The notes beneath the pieces are model-generated. The model was not told where the DNA came from and made no database searches. It was given only the letters and a program-made list of their open reading frames with translations. This document shows, in pieces, positions 52,074 to 63,423 of a stretch of DNA of 64,000 nucleotides. Both the position numbers and the translations under genes were made by a program. Numbering within the stretch: position 1 is the stretch's first letter; every line of letters begins with the position of its first letter. This DNA is from Heloderma charlesbogerti (lineage: Eukaryota; Chordata; Lepidosauria; Squamata; Helodermatidae): positions 558,001-622,000 of the forward strand of contig JANEZZ010002064.1 in the NCBI GenBank assembly GCA_026122225.1, in the 5' to 3' direction.

Positions 52074-52362
52074 GTGAGAAATGTTAGAGGAAAATGATTG
52101 GGTTCGGCCTGGATGAGCCGTCATTCTCAGACTGGAGAACTGAGGAATAGTTGCTATTGGAAACTGGAGCTTCTCCCTGAGGACTAGCAGCCCAGATTTC
52201 TGCCATCATACATTCTTGTTTCTGAGGGAAAGAGAAGTGTCCATGTGCTTGCCTTACATTTGGTGGAGGATCTGGAGCAGAGCCTGGTCTCCCTCTGGCT
52301 ATAATGTAGGGGTGGCAAGCAAGGGGTAGAAAGAGGCCACCCATCCTGAGCAGGGAGTGAGA

Positions 52363-52735
52363 GGTAGAGGCAGGGCTGGCTCCACGTTTTGGAGGACCCT
52401 TGGGGAAGACACCCTTCATGGGCCCCCTCCCTCAGTGAGTCTGCCTTCTCACCACCATGGTCACCAGCTGCTAATGCTTCTCCTCCTCTTTTGCTTCACT
52501 GCTACTACTTGCTTGCTTGACAGGCAGAGAGCCAGTGAGCAAGTGGCATCTACTGCTCCTCCTTCTCACCGCCATCATTGTCTGGGCCAGAGGGATTGGC
52601 AGGTGAACAAGCAAGTTGCCATGGCGAAGAGGAGGAGCGACTCCAGTGGGCTATTGTCAGTGGGCCCCTGCTGCAGTGTGGGCCCTTGGCATGTGCCCAA
52701 CCATGCCTGCCTTTAATGCCAGTCCTGGGTAGAGT
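52363..52735. mobile_element. hAT-like non-autonomous element 'CAGGGCTGG', copy 3, with duplication
   Basis: The element is 52371-52727, from CAGGGCTGGCTCCACG to ATGCCAGTCCTG. The flanks GGTAGAGG (52363-52370) and GGTAGAGT (52728-52735) agree at 7 of 8 positions, supporting hAT-type insertion. The 119-codon frame across it is an artefact. Confidence 0.85.
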
Positions 52736-52944
52736 GGAGCATCCAGGGCCTGGGCCCTACTAGTAGGGGACATGAGGAAGCCATGGAGACAAGGAGTGGG
52801 TGGGGCCAGCAGTATTATGCAGGCACATGGCCGCCAACTGCCAGCGTCCTCCAAACCGTGCTTTTAAGTCTAACCCAACCGCCAGTTGAAGCCTCTGCAG
52901 ATTTCTATTTGTATGTATTTTTCTAGCCAAAATCACACGTAGTG

Positions 52945-52983
52945 TCACAGAATCAGATGGTCATTTAGGCCATCTAGTCCAGC
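52945..52983 (-). mobile_element. CR1 LINE fragment, left part
   Basis: ACAGAATCAGATGGTCATTT and AGGCCATCTAGTCCAGC is the reverse of the CR1 3' end. It continues at 53549 after the hAT-like insertion. Confidence 0.75.
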
Positions 52984-53540
52984 TAGGGATGTACAAAAGG
53001 CACTTACCTGGTCCCGCAGCTTGCTTCGCGGTGTGGGGGAAGCGCTTCGGTTCTCCCCCCGAAGTTCAGGCCGGGGGGGGGAGGCGCCCCGCCTCGCCTG
53101 GCCAAAATTCAGGCCAGGGAGAAGCGCCCCGTCTCCCCGGCCGCAAAATACAAAAGTGAAAAAAAAAACCCAAACACACCCGTGATAGGCTACGTAACGA
53201 TTAACGTAGCCTATCACGGCTAGATTTCCAAAGTCAGCTGTGATAGGTTACGTAAATCGTTACGTAGCCTATCACAGGTGTGTGTTGTTGTTTTTTTACT
53301 TTATTTTGTAATGGTGGCGGCCGCAGCCGGTCGGAAGACCGGCCGCCGCCCCCGCCCCCACCGAACTGCCGCCGAACCGCCACCGGGACCCACCGCCGAG
53401 AGGGACATTCGCAGGAGGTAAGTCCCATCCCAGGGGGGGTGGCAGAGAATTTCACCGCTAATTTTGGGGGGCCGAATGCGTTGGCATTCGGCCTCCCTGA
53501 GATTCGTGGAGAAATTCTCAGAAATTCTCCGCCATCCCTA
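52984..53540. mobile_element. hAT-like element with 34-bp palindrome array, copy 2
   Basis: The ends are TAGGGATG and CATCCCTA, and the exact 8-bp repeat AGTCCAGC lies at 52976-52983 and 53541-53548. Two 34-bp palindromes (53183-53216, 53241-53274) match the three in copy 1. The GGCCGAATGC hairpin recurs at 53470-53493. The outward splice donors recur too: GT at 53418-53419 on + (GGAG|GTAAGTCCC) and at 53007-53006 on -. It lacks the perfect G+C palindrome of copy 1. Confidence 0.92.
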
Positions 53541-53548
53541 AGTCCAGC

Positions 53549-53850
53549 CCTCTGAAAATCCGGAGTTAGAGTGCCCCCAACAGGTGGCTGTCCAGCTTCT
53601 GCTTGAAGACTCTAGTCAAGGAGACTCTTCCACCCTCTAGGTAATTGATGCCATTGCCAAACTGCTCTTACCATCATGACATTTCTCCTAATGTTCAACC
53701 AACATCTTCCCCTCCTGTAGCTTAAGTCCATAAGTTCTCGTCCTGCCCTCTGTGGCAGCAGAGAGCAAGCCTTCTATGTGAAATACCTCTTCAGGTATTA
53801 GAAGAGTGCTATCATCCCCCCACCCCCCAGTCTTCTCCAGCCTAGTGTCA
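53549..53850 (-). mobile_element. CR1 LINE fragment, right part
   Basis: AACAGGTGGCTGTCCAGCTT, CTTCCACCCTCTAGGTAATT, TCTCCTAATGTTCAACCAAC and GTCCATAAGTTCTCGTCCTG with TCCAGCC are the antisense of CR1 C-terminal coding and 3' sequence. Confidence 0.8.
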
Positions 53851-53919
53851 TCAAAATGGCATATGAGAGGCTCTGGCTCCTGTCTGCCTGAAAGAATGGG
53901 AGAGCAGAAAGATCTCTTT

Positions 53920-54254
53920 GAGCTTTTCTACATGAGGCATTTATTGTGCACTTGTGATTCCTTACTTACAGATGTTTACGGGTTCTTTAAGTGACGACGT
54001 GATCCTCTAGTTTCGCTTCTGTTTATTCAGAGTGCTTTCCCAGGTTTTTTTAGAGTGGGGAAAGTGAGGTATTATTTCTGAATGTGCTGTTTCTACTTGT
54101 GTATTTGCACTATTCCAGTATAGCACAGCTCCACCTAGAGGTTAAGTAGTAGAAAAGCAGGAAAGAAAAAGGGCTTTGTGTAGAGGTCGGATCTCAATTC
54201 TGTGACAAAACCAAAAGCAGATAAAGCAATTAACAGCCCCATGTAGAAAAGCTC
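53920..54254. mobile_element. 'CTACATGAGGCATTTAT' MITE, copy 2
   Basis: It starts GAGCTTTTCTACATGAGG and ends CCCATGTAGAAAAGCTC, inverted ends of about 17 bp. It is colinear with 6124-6480. The target duplication is not clear. Confidence 0.8.
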
Positions 54255-54309
54255 TTTAAAAATCATCAGTATTGTTGATGTCCCTGACCCCCATTTTACA
54301 AACCTAAGA

Positions 54310-54375
54310 AATTTAGATGGCAGTCCTTCGCACAGTTATCTGGGAGTAAGCTCCATTAAACACAGAGGAACTTAG
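54310..54375. repeat. CAATCCTATG-type foldback fragment
   Basis: TTATCTGGGAGTAAGCTCCA and TTAAACACAGAGGAACTTAG. Confidence 0.5.
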
Positions 54376-54379
54376 AGTC

Positions 54380-55845
54380 AAACTACATGTTACATTAATT
54401 GCGTGTAGCTGAGGCTCTTTTTTTTCCTCTCTAGACTAAGTGCTTGTGGCCCATTTCAGATGGGACCCCTGCACACTGGAAGAGGAGGATTAAACCTTCC
54501 CCCATTTGCTTCCCAAATTCTCCCCCACCACCATGGTGCAGGGGTAAAAAAAAGGGAGAAAGCCTCCATTAACACCAGTGGAAATTACTGTCCCGGCACG
54601 GCTAATGGCAGTCCTGCAAGATCAGGGCATAACTGAACAAGTTTCTTGCAAGATCAGGGCATAACTGAACATCATTTGGAGAAAGACAATCTGACACGTA
54701 TGCATGCACACCCACTGATGTGTTGAGGGTGCTCTCAGAATACCGGGGATTAGGTAGACTAAGCTATGGCCCAGCAAGGCAAATGTATGTTTCTTTTCAT
54801 ATCACTTTTTATCATAAATTTCTACGAAACATATAAAAAGGAAATAAGAATACACACACACACACGTGTGTGTGTTCCTTTTGGCTGTAGCTCATGGTGT
54901 GGGAGGTGCTTCTGTACCGTCTGGAAACCACAGCTCCCTGCAGCTCCTGGAGACTCTCATAAGCGTGGCTCCAAGTAGTATCCTAAAAATGCACAGGACC
55001 ACCTCTCAACCTGTCTAGAATCTCTCTGGCTTTAAGGGTTTGTGACTTGCAAAGAACAAAAACAGAGATAGCCATGCTGGTCCATGAGTAAAATAAAAGA
55101 AATCCAACATCCAGGGAACCCCCCCAAAATCCACAGTTAGGCAATACCATTACTAAGACCAACCAAATGCCACACAAGACTGTGTGAGCTTTTGAGTTTT
55201 CCAGAACTCTTCATCAGGTTAGGCTGCCTCTTATACCACCTAGCCTGATGAAATGTTCTGGGCCCTGTCAAAGCGAAGGGAAGCTTACCTGGATTTTTTC
55301 AAGGAATCAGCTTTGGTGTGCTTTGGTCCACGCAGGGATCCATGAGTGAGTGCACTGCACCAGTATAAGTCTCTTCACAGAACATACTTCCAGGTGGGTT
55401 GGAGGGACTGGAGTAAATGTCATCAGACTGGCAGGGGCTGCTCAACCAATAAGAGAGGCTCCCCCCCACTCCAGGCTCTCCTTTCTCCTTCCGCTGATAC
55501 TCCAGTAATGCGATGGATCAAAGCTTAGCACTAATTACTTCCTTACACCAACAAAGCAAACAGTAAGGAAACACAGCTGCAGATCCTTTGTTACTCGATA
55601 AAATCCTGAAAGGACTGAAATGGCCTTGCCAAAAATCTCTCTCTCTCCCTCCCTGACTCCCTCTCCCCCCACCATTAATTACTTCCTTTCAACAAAGCAA
55701 ACAGTAAAGACAGGCAGCATGGATATTTACAGAACAAGCCTCATTGACTACAATGGGAGTTACTTCTGAGGAGACACCTGCTTCCCCAAGCTATGCCTGA
55801 TTCTGCCAATTTCCTTTTTTTCTTCCCCTCTAAAGGCACTGTCTC
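54380..55845. other. Mostly unassigned; palindromic (CA)n(TG)n at 54851-54873
   Basis: ACACACACACACGTGTGTGT is a self-complementary microsatellite. A CCTCATTGACTACAATGGGA foldback fragment lies near 55738. No gene is recognised. Confidence 0.45.
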
Positions 55846-55847
55846 AC

Positions 55848-56205
55848 TTTGTCACTAACACACATTTGTCCAGCAACACCTACACCCCCTATTTCGCTGT
55901 GCCATTATCATGCAATTGCATGATAGAGGCATAGTGAGATGGAAGAAATCACCCATTCTGAAAGGAAATAGCTAAACAAATCACACTACAAAGGGGTTTT
56001 GAATGTCACTGTGTCACTATCACACATTTGTCCAGCAATACCTATGCCCCCTATCTCACTATCTCACTGTCTCGCATTTACCAGCTATTCCAACCCCCCT
56101 GTCTTGCTATTGCGCAATAGGGGGTATGGGAATACCTGGCAATTGTGAGATTGTGAGATAGGGGGTATAGGTATTGCTGGACAAATGTGCGATAGTGAGA
56201 TAGGG
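55848..56205. repeat. Foldback repeat, 183-bp hairpin plus a direct partial copy
   Basis: CACTATCACACATTTGTCCA (from 56015) and GCAATACCTATGCCCCCTAT with CTCACTATCTCAC pair with GTGAGATTGTGAGATAGG and GGGTATAGGTATTGCTGGAC with AAATGTGCGATAGTG (to 56197). The centre also pairs (TGCTATTG / CGCAATAG region). At 55852-55905 the left arm recurs directly, followed by TCATGCAATTGCATGA, a 16-bp perfect palindrome (55909-55924). Confidence 0.85.
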
Positions 56206-56234
56206 AGTGTAGGTATTGTGGATAAAAGCATTAT

Positions 56235-58125
56235 TTCACTTTAATGCTTTACTTTTAAAAAAATAAAAGTTACAGGCTGCCCAGAGCACCCCTATACTTT
56301 GCAGGGATAGCCGCCAGAATTTAGTGGTAGGCAAGGTGAGGTAAATGCCATGAGGTAGCTCAGAACTCTGACGGCCAGCCGGGAAATGGCAGAAACATCG
56401 GGGAAAACACTGGGGAAACTCCCCTTGACCAGGTCAGTGAGGTCACAGCCAGGTGAAAGACACACCCCTGGGCAGGGCTATCATGCTGGAGTAAATGCGG
56501 AGGGTGGTGCGCACCACAACAAAAGTGCAGACAAGCCGAATTAAGGCAAACAATCAGACTAAACGTAGTCTCAGAAGAACCGGTTTTCTGCAGTAAGCTC
56601 AGGGGTGGCTGCGGGATGGCCACAATGTCATGTATTCCTAATGACCTCCATATGCAGCCAGCTCAGAGTAAATCATTTGCGGAGACATCCTCCTGGAGAA
56701 CTCAGAAGCTTGCACAATTTTTTGGTGGCATTTCGGTTGGTCCTAATAAAGTTATTACCGAACTGTGGATTCTGCATTCCCCCCTCCACCCAAGGTTTTG
56801 GATTTGTGACTTGCAAGTAGTTCTGCTTCCCCTGCTCTAGCAAAGCTGAAATCTAGCAGCCTTTCCCCTTTTCCCAACTGTCCTGGACATGGTAGCATGA
56901 TACAGCAGCACATGAGGGGAAGGAAGCCAGCATCTGAGCAACCGCTTTTCCCTTGGGCTTGCCTTATGCAACAAACACAAACTTCCTCCTGAGCTGGCTA
57001 TTCCTGACTTATCTATTCCCAACTTAAAATGTCTTTCTGCCTCAGTACTATCAAGACTTTTCTATATGCCTAAAATGGAAGCAGAGAGAGTTAAGGGTTG
57101 GCTGCCAAGTGCAGCCAGCCAATTAGCTCTGCCTGTACAAGCAGATCCTGGCACAAGGGTGGACCTCAGCTGAAAATAGCTACCTCCTTATCCACTGTAG
57201 AACTATTGTGACAGAGCCTACCCTAGCCATGATGGAGCCCTGGCTTTAGGCCTGCTCTAATTTTGTTGTGATCTTGTGTTCCCTCCCCTCCAGGATCCAA
57301 TTGTGCTGTCGTCCCTCACCCATACCATCATTTCTACCTCTCTAATCCCCTGTGTTGCTTCCCTTGGCAACAACAGCACTAGCAAGCATATCAGGCTGTG
57401 GAGTGTTCTGGACAAATGTCCTGTCCATACAATGGATGGGCCAGCCCTATGCTCTAGGCCAGTGTTCTTCACTGCCAGGCCCAAGGGCCACTGGAGGGTC
57501 CTAGTTGCCTCAGGTGCAGTTCTCCATCTCTCTCTCTCTCTCTCTCATTCACTCTCCCTTTTTGCAGGAGGTGTTCACTCTCGGCAGGAGCTCTCTAGCT
57601 TTGCCTTGTTGTTTGCTTTAGTGGCAAGCCAGCTGCTGTGATCTGGGCTACTGGGGGGGTTGGGAGTCAGGAGACCTGCCACTCATCAGCTGCAACGTAG
57701 CCAGGGATGGGGAGAAGAGAATGCAGGAGCCATCAGCCAATTAGCTGTGGTGAGGGAGGAGCTGAAGAAGAGACAAAGAACATATATCCATGATGCAGTA
57801 CTGTGGAGCAGCCAGCTCGGTTGTATATGCTTGGTGGACACTGGGTGTGCGTCCATGTGCATGTGTGTGTGAGTGTGTGTCCACGGTTATTTGCTGTGAG
57901 CTGGCTTCATTTGGAGGTTGTTTGGGGCACGTGACATCATTACCATCCTGCAGCCACCCTGGAGCTTATTGTGGAAAAATCGGATTTCCTGAGACTGCTT
58001 TTAGTTAGGGAAGGCTGGTCTAGGTCAGGGGTATATTTCTTTAAAAACCTTACCACAAAAAATCCACCTTTTTCTGTGTCCCCCTTCTTTTTCTTTTCTT
58101 TTTTAAAAGGAACACCTTAGCATGG
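56235..58125. other. Unassigned intronic sequence
   Basis: It includes a (TC)n tract at 57528-57548. The frame at 57276-57641 shows no domain. Confidence 0.4.
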
Positions 58126-58129
58126 GCGG

Positions 58130-58245
58130 GGGGAAACGTGGCCCTCCAGATGTCGTTGGACTGCAACTCCCATCAGCCCTGGCCAGCATAGCCAGTGGTG
58201 AAGGAATTGCAGTCCAACAACATCTGGTGGGTCACATGTTCCCCA
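58130..58245. mobile_element. Palindromic 'ACTACAACTCCCATCAT' MITE
   Basis: AAACGTGGCCCTCCAGATGT, CGTTGGACTGCAACTCCCAT and CAGCCCTGGCCAGCATAGCC face GGAATTGCAGTCCAACAACA and TCTGGTGGGTCACATG. Confidence 0.82.
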
Positions 58246-58922
58246 TTGCTCCTTTAGCAGGTTCAAGCTTTCTGGCTACTATTTTGATATCTGCATCCTT
58301 CCTGCTACACACCCTGCCAAGAATCTGCAAGAAGCAATGCTGTTTACTTAAAAAAACACACACAACACTCTGCATTCCTCCTGTCAATCTGAGATCTAAT
58401 TATTGCCACCCTCTTCCTGGCACTGGCGTTGCACAAGCCTAGCCACAGCATCAACTGAGCTTCCACCTTCAGAGTGATCTATTAACTGTGGCAATGAGCT
58501 ACTCAGTGGCGTAGTGACTTTTTTCAGAGCAGGAGCAGTGATTTCACCTGCTGGAGCAGCAGCATAATTGTCTCTCCTTGCTCTGGCAAATGAATGAGGC
58601 TTTCAGATTTTACTATTGGTTGTGACAGAGAATGAGGGAAATAACCAAGCAGAGGCGGGACACTTCTTTCCTTTCTTTTGATGAGGGTTCCTAGTTCACT
58701 CTAGCAGAAGACACTTTTTGCAAGGTTGTTTGAATTTCTAATTAAAAATGAAGACTTCCATGTGAATTGGCTGAAGATACTTTGCTAGAGCTCAGTGTGT
58801 TTTACAAGTTGAGTATATGCAGTCAGACATAAGGGCCACTGAGTTCAACGGAGCTTACTCCTCTCCCAGGTAACTATGCATAGGATTGCAGTCATGCTGA
58901 TCCTAATAAATTGGATATTATG

Positions 58923-59070
58923 CTATATACCAGTGGAGGCTAGCGGCCTCCACTGGTATATAGTTTGCACCTTGGAGAGCTCCTTTAGAGTTCTGTCTTG
59001 TTCTGACTGAAATGTGGTGTGGACGCACCACTCCCTCACATCAGAGACACCAGCCTCCACTGCTATATAC
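58923..59070. mobile_element. Foldback MITE 'CAGTGGAGGC', rearranged copy with perfect duplication
   Basis: The element is 58931-59062, flanked by an exact CTATATAC repeat (58923-58930, 59063-59070). The right half (TGCACCTTGGAGAGCTCCTT to CAGCCTCCACTG) matches 37367-37552. The left half is replaced by the palindrome CAGTGGAGGC..GCCTCCACTG followed by GTATATAG, the inverse of the target duplication. The hairpin 58923-58963 has perfect 18-bp arms. Confidence 0.9.
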
Positions 59071-59161
59071 TACTGCGCTTTGGGGGGCGGGGGTATACAC
59101 CGTGTCATGATGAGTGTCTGCACTTCAAAATGTACCACTACACTGCTGGAGCTACTACAAT

Positions 59162-59303
59162 TAGATCAGCCTTCCCTAACCTAGTACCATCAAGATGTGT
59201 TGGACTACAGCTCTCAGTATCCCCAGCCAGTACATGCTGGCTGGGGATGATAGGAGCCATAATCCAACATATCTCAAGGGCATCAAGTCAGGGGACACTG
59301 ATC
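59162..59303. mobile_element. Palindromic 'ACTACAACTCCCATCAT' MITE
   Basis: CAGCCTTCCCTAACCTAGTA and GTTGGACTACAGCTCTCAGT, then a CAGTACATGCTGGCTGGGG centre, face GATAGGAGCCATAATCCAAC and ATATCTCAAGGGCATCAAGT. The Tc1 element begins right at its edge. Confidence 0.82.
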
Positions 59304-59305
59304 TA

Positions 59306-60949
59306 CAGTCAGGGCCAGAAATATTGGAACAAGGATAACTGTTTTGGCAGTTGGCCTCTGTACACCACCACATTGACAGGAAACACACCCAGATGGGAGC
59401 GAAGTCAGGACTTTCAGCTGTAATTCAAGGGGTTTGACAAAAGTGGGGCACTAACCATTCAGGAAGTACAGCCAGTGGCATACACACACACCCATCGTTG
59501 GTGGCTCATAAGTAATGGAATGAATGGCTGACAAGCAGCTGCATGGCCAGGTGTGGCCTGTTTCCTGGGTACCCCATGACCAATCAAGCAGATAAAAGGC
59601 CTGGAGGTGGTTCTGAGTGTTACATTTGCATTTGGTAGCTGTTCACTGGAACCCCCAACATGAGGTCCAAAGAGGTGTCCATGCGAGTGAAGAAGGCCAT
59701 CATTAGGCTGAGGAAACAAAATATACCCATCAAAGAGTAGCAAAAACAGTGGGAGAGGCCAGTACAACAGTTTGGAACATCCTGAAAAAGAAGGAATTTA
59801 CTGGCAAGCTCAGCAACAGCAAAAGGCCTGGCAGATCATGGAAGACAACTAAAGTGGATGACTGCAGAATTCTGCTCATGGTGAAGAGGAACCCTTTCAC
59901 AACATCTAGCCAGGTCAAGAATGCTCTTGCGGAGGTAGGCATGTCATTGTCAACATCTACAGTCAAGAGACAGCTTTATGAATGTAAATACAGAGGCTTC
60001 ACAACAAGGTGCAAACCTTGGTAATGCTCAAGAACAGACAGGTCAGATTAGCCTTTTCCAGCAAACACCTAAAAAAGCCTGCCCAGTTCTGGAGTAAGAT
60101 TCTTTGGACTGAGGAAACCAAGATTAACTTGTGCCAGAATGATAGGAAGAGAAAAGTATGGAGAAGGAAAGGAACAGCTCCTGATCCAAAGCATACCACA
60201 TCATCTGTCAAACATGGTGGAGGCAGTGTTATGGCACGGGCATGTATGGCTGCCAATGGAACTGGGTCACTGGTGTTTATTGATGATCTGACTGCTGATA
60301 AAAGCAGCAGGATGAATTCTGAAGTGTATAGGCCTATACTTTCTGCTCAGATTCAGCCAAATGCTGCCAAACTGATAGGACGCCCTTCATATTGCAGATG
60401 GATAATGACCCCAAACATACAGCAAAAGCTACCCAAGAGTTTCTCAAGACAAAGAAGTGGGATGTTCTTCAATGGCCAAGTCAGTCACCTGATCTCACCC
60501 CAATAAAGCATGCTTTTCACTTACTGAAGACAAGACTGAAGGCAGAAAGACCCACAAACACGCAGCAGCTGAAGGCAGCTGCAATAAAGGCCTGGCAAAG
60601 CATCTCAAGGGAGGAAACTCAGCATTTGGTCATGTCCATGGGTTGCAGACTTCAGGCAGTCATTGACTGCAAAGGATTTTCATCCAGGTATTGAAGGTGA
60701 TCCTTAAGTTTGAAATGATGTTGGTTTGTTCCATTACTTATGAGCCACCAATAATGGGTGTGTGTGTATGCCACTGGCTGTCCTTCCTGAATGGTTAGTG
60801 CCCCACTTTTGTCAACCCCCTTGAATTACAGCTGAAAGTCCTGACTTCGCTCCCATCTGGGTGTGTTTCCTTTCAACGTCAATGTGGTGGTGTACAGAGG
60901 CCAACTGCCAAAACTGTTATCCTTGTTCCAATATTTCTGGCCCTGACTG
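59306..60949 (+). mobile_element. Complete Tc1-like transposon, inactive
   Basis: 1644 bp, bounded by TA on both sides (59304-59305, 60950-60951). Inverted repeats of about 215 bp (59306-59521 and 60729-60949) start CAGTCAGGGCCAGAAATATT and are nearly identical apart from small indels. The transposase lies between them on the + strand. The unusually long, well-matched repeats suggest a moderately recent insertion. Closely similar Tc1 elements are known from fishes, amphibians and lampreys, where repeated horizontal transfer is established. Confidence 0.95.
59660..60694 (+). pseudogene. Tc1 transposase, three frameshifts, catalytic residues lost
   Basis: Start MRSKEVSMRVKKAIIRLRKQ, then shifts near 59735, 60020 and 60380. 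Visible: paired-type HTH (EASTTVWNILKKKEFTGKLS), PGRSWKTTKVDD, TSSQVKNALAEVGMSLSTST, KHTTSSVKHGGGSVM, GTGSLVFIDDLTADKSSRMN, MQMDNDPKHTAKATQEFL, SQSPDLTPIKHAFHLL and QSISREETQHLVMSMG. The end stop is at 60692-60694. In the DDE triad the first Asp (WTDETK in the family) is Glu in WTEETK, and the third acidic residue (PIEHA) is Lys in PIKHA. Only the middle Asp (MDNDPKH) is intact. Confidence 0.93.
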
Positions 60950-60954
60950 TAGAG

Positions 60955-61855
60955 TGAGTAACTTCCCATGAGAGGTAGGGCCAGCCCACTGGACTGATAA
61001 GATGCAATCTAAATGACATTGCCAAATTCACATACATATGCACACATGATATGAAAATATGAGACATTTTGCATGCTCATACACAAATATATATGAGAAT
61101 TTGCCGTTACTGATGTATGAGATAGATGTTAGGTGGGAGATCTATGATTGGATACCAGGGGCTCTGATTTTTATCAGAGGAGTAGCTCTGGGGAAGTCAG
61201 ACTTGAACCTTTTCCCTCTATGCTGTTTTCCTGTCTAAATTGCCCCAGAGGCTGTTATTCGCCCCTCTATGTAGGAAATAGTGGTGTGATACAGGGACCT
61301 GTGCTTTTATCCCTACAGATTTATTAGCAGCTTTAGGGTAGGGAGATTTATAAGAAGAAAACAGCATGGGTGTAAGCATGCTCTCCCCACCAGCAACACT
61401 GCTTTGATCAAAACAGGAGACCCCTGCAGCTTCTTTAAAGTAATCCCTTCTCCACGTTGGCATATCCAATCAAATATATGATGTCTGGCATCATTTTGGC
61501 ACTCAGTATATCACTAACTTGGGCAGCACTGAACCACAGCTAATAATAGTGCCATAGCCTCCAGTGACCTGAAGAATGATACCCACCTTGCAGAGTCTAA
61601 TTCAAGTCTGGTGTAAACTCCTTGGAAATCTGCTTTTGGAAATGTTATCTCATATTTCCTGAAATGACATATGAAATGACATTTCCTGAAATGACATAAA
61701 TGCCAGCCAGCATGACTCTTCAAAACCATCCCATCTTCAAACCAACAAATAAAAAAAAGGGGGGGGAATGATCACAGTTTATTAGAAATGTTCATGCTAA
61801 GTCCCATTAAAAATTAATATTACTTGTACAAGAGCATGTATTTATGTATGTATGT
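60955..61855. other. Unassigned intronic sequence
   Basis: A small tandem duplication GAAATGACAT(A/T) (61660-61698) is seen. No gene is recognised. Confidence 0.45.
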
Positions 61856-61859
61856 ATTA

Positions 61860-62910
61860 TATATCACCATCAATGTACATAAGAAAAGCCATGCTAGGTC
61901 AGCCCAAAGGCCTATCTATTCCAGGATTCTGTTCCCACAGTGGCTGACCAGATGCCCATGGGAAACCCATAAGCACCCTCTCGCTTGTGTTCCCTAGCAA
62001 CTGGTATTCAGAAGCATACTGCTTCTATTACTGGAGGTAATATATAGCCATCATGACAAGTAGTCATTGATAGCTTTATCTGCCATAAATCTGTCCAGTA
62101 CCCTTTTAAAGCTGTCCAAGTTGGTGTCCACAGCTACATCTTGTGGTGGTGAATTTCATAGTTTAACCATGTGCTGCGTGAAGAAGTACTTCCTTTTAGC
62201 TGTCCTGAATCTTCCGCCATTTAGCTTAATTGGATGACCCCAGGTTCTAGTATTATGAGAGAGGGAGAACAACTTTTCCCTATCTGCTCTCTACACATCA
62301 TGCATAATTTTTTACACGTTTATCATGTTCCCCCTTGCCTTTGTTCAAAGCTAAAAAGTCCCAAACATTGTAGCTTTCCTCATTCATTCCTCATACAGGA
62401 GATGCTCCAGCCCTTTGATCATTTTGGTTGTCCTTCTCTGCACTTTTTCCAGCTCTAAAATATCCTTCTGGAGGTGGAGAACTATACACAGTATTCCAAG
62501 CGTGGTTGCACCATAGATTTATATAAAGGCACTATGATATTGCTATGGTTTTATTTTTTATTCCTTTCCTAATGATCCCCAACATGGAATATGCGTTTTT
62601 CAAAGCAGTTGCCTACTGAATCAACATTTTAATTGAACTGCCCACCATGACTCCAGCTCAGACACCATCAGCGTATGTGTAAACTTAGGGTTGTTTGCCC
62701 CAACATGCGTCATTTGACCCTTGCTTACATTGAACTGCATTTGCCATTTTAACGCCCATTTCCCCAGTTGAAGAGACCCTTTGGAGCTCTTCACTATTCC
62801 TTTTTGTTCTAACCCTAAATAATTTGGAGTCATTTGCAAACGTGACCACTTCACATCTCACCCCTAGCTCCAGATTATTTATGAACAAGTTAAAACAATG
62901 CCGATCTTTG
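61860..62910 (-). pseudogene. CR1 LINE reverse-transcriptase fragment
   Basis: The minus strand reads FINNLELGVRCEVVTFANDS (active-site FADD decayed to FAND), KLFRVRTKR, then in another frame KWQMQFNVSKGQMTHVG and NPKFTHTLMVSELES. Non-coding decay follows down to the 3' end ATGGCTTTTCTTATGTACAT (reverse of 61876 onward). Motif order and the 3' end identify the CR1 clade. Frameshifts lie throughout. It is the longest CR1 piece in the window. Confidence 0.88.
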
Positions 62911-62914
62911 GTAC

Positions 62915-63385
62915 GTTAAATATAAAATAAACATATAGAATACAGACCCTTGGCACTTTAAAGGATAACAGAGGGGAAAAGACATGTCCCTGCTTGGTCT
63001 AGGTTTCTGCTGGAGGAGGCAATAGAGGAAGGGAAGAGACAAGGGCAATGGGAGATTAATATGTGCAAATATGCTCTTCTGTGCAGATATGGGGTTGCGC
63101 CATCCCTTAGCACTTGCACAAGGGGAACGTCCCACCTCCTCAGCACCACAGCTGTCTGAGTGCTCCAGAAAGCCACCTGGGGGTCAGGGGACCCTGCTGC
63201 CAAGATTTCTGAGTGTGCAAGGCTCCTCGTTTTATGATGGTTGGGGAGAAGTAACGATTCTCATGAAATAAGGAGCTCCATCATTCTGATCAGCAGTTGC
63301 TATGTGTTCTAACAATTCTAGTGATGGCACCTTCTCATGCCGTGACTTGTTGATACATCCAGATCTGTTTTGCTCTTTCTGCTCT

Positions 63386-63423
<38 letters not shown>

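Noticed and set aside
51810..52097. 95-codon frame overlapping the TP53INP2 start
   Set aside because: It begins with TTG rather than ATG and reads through the splice donor at 52074, so it would not be translated as shown.
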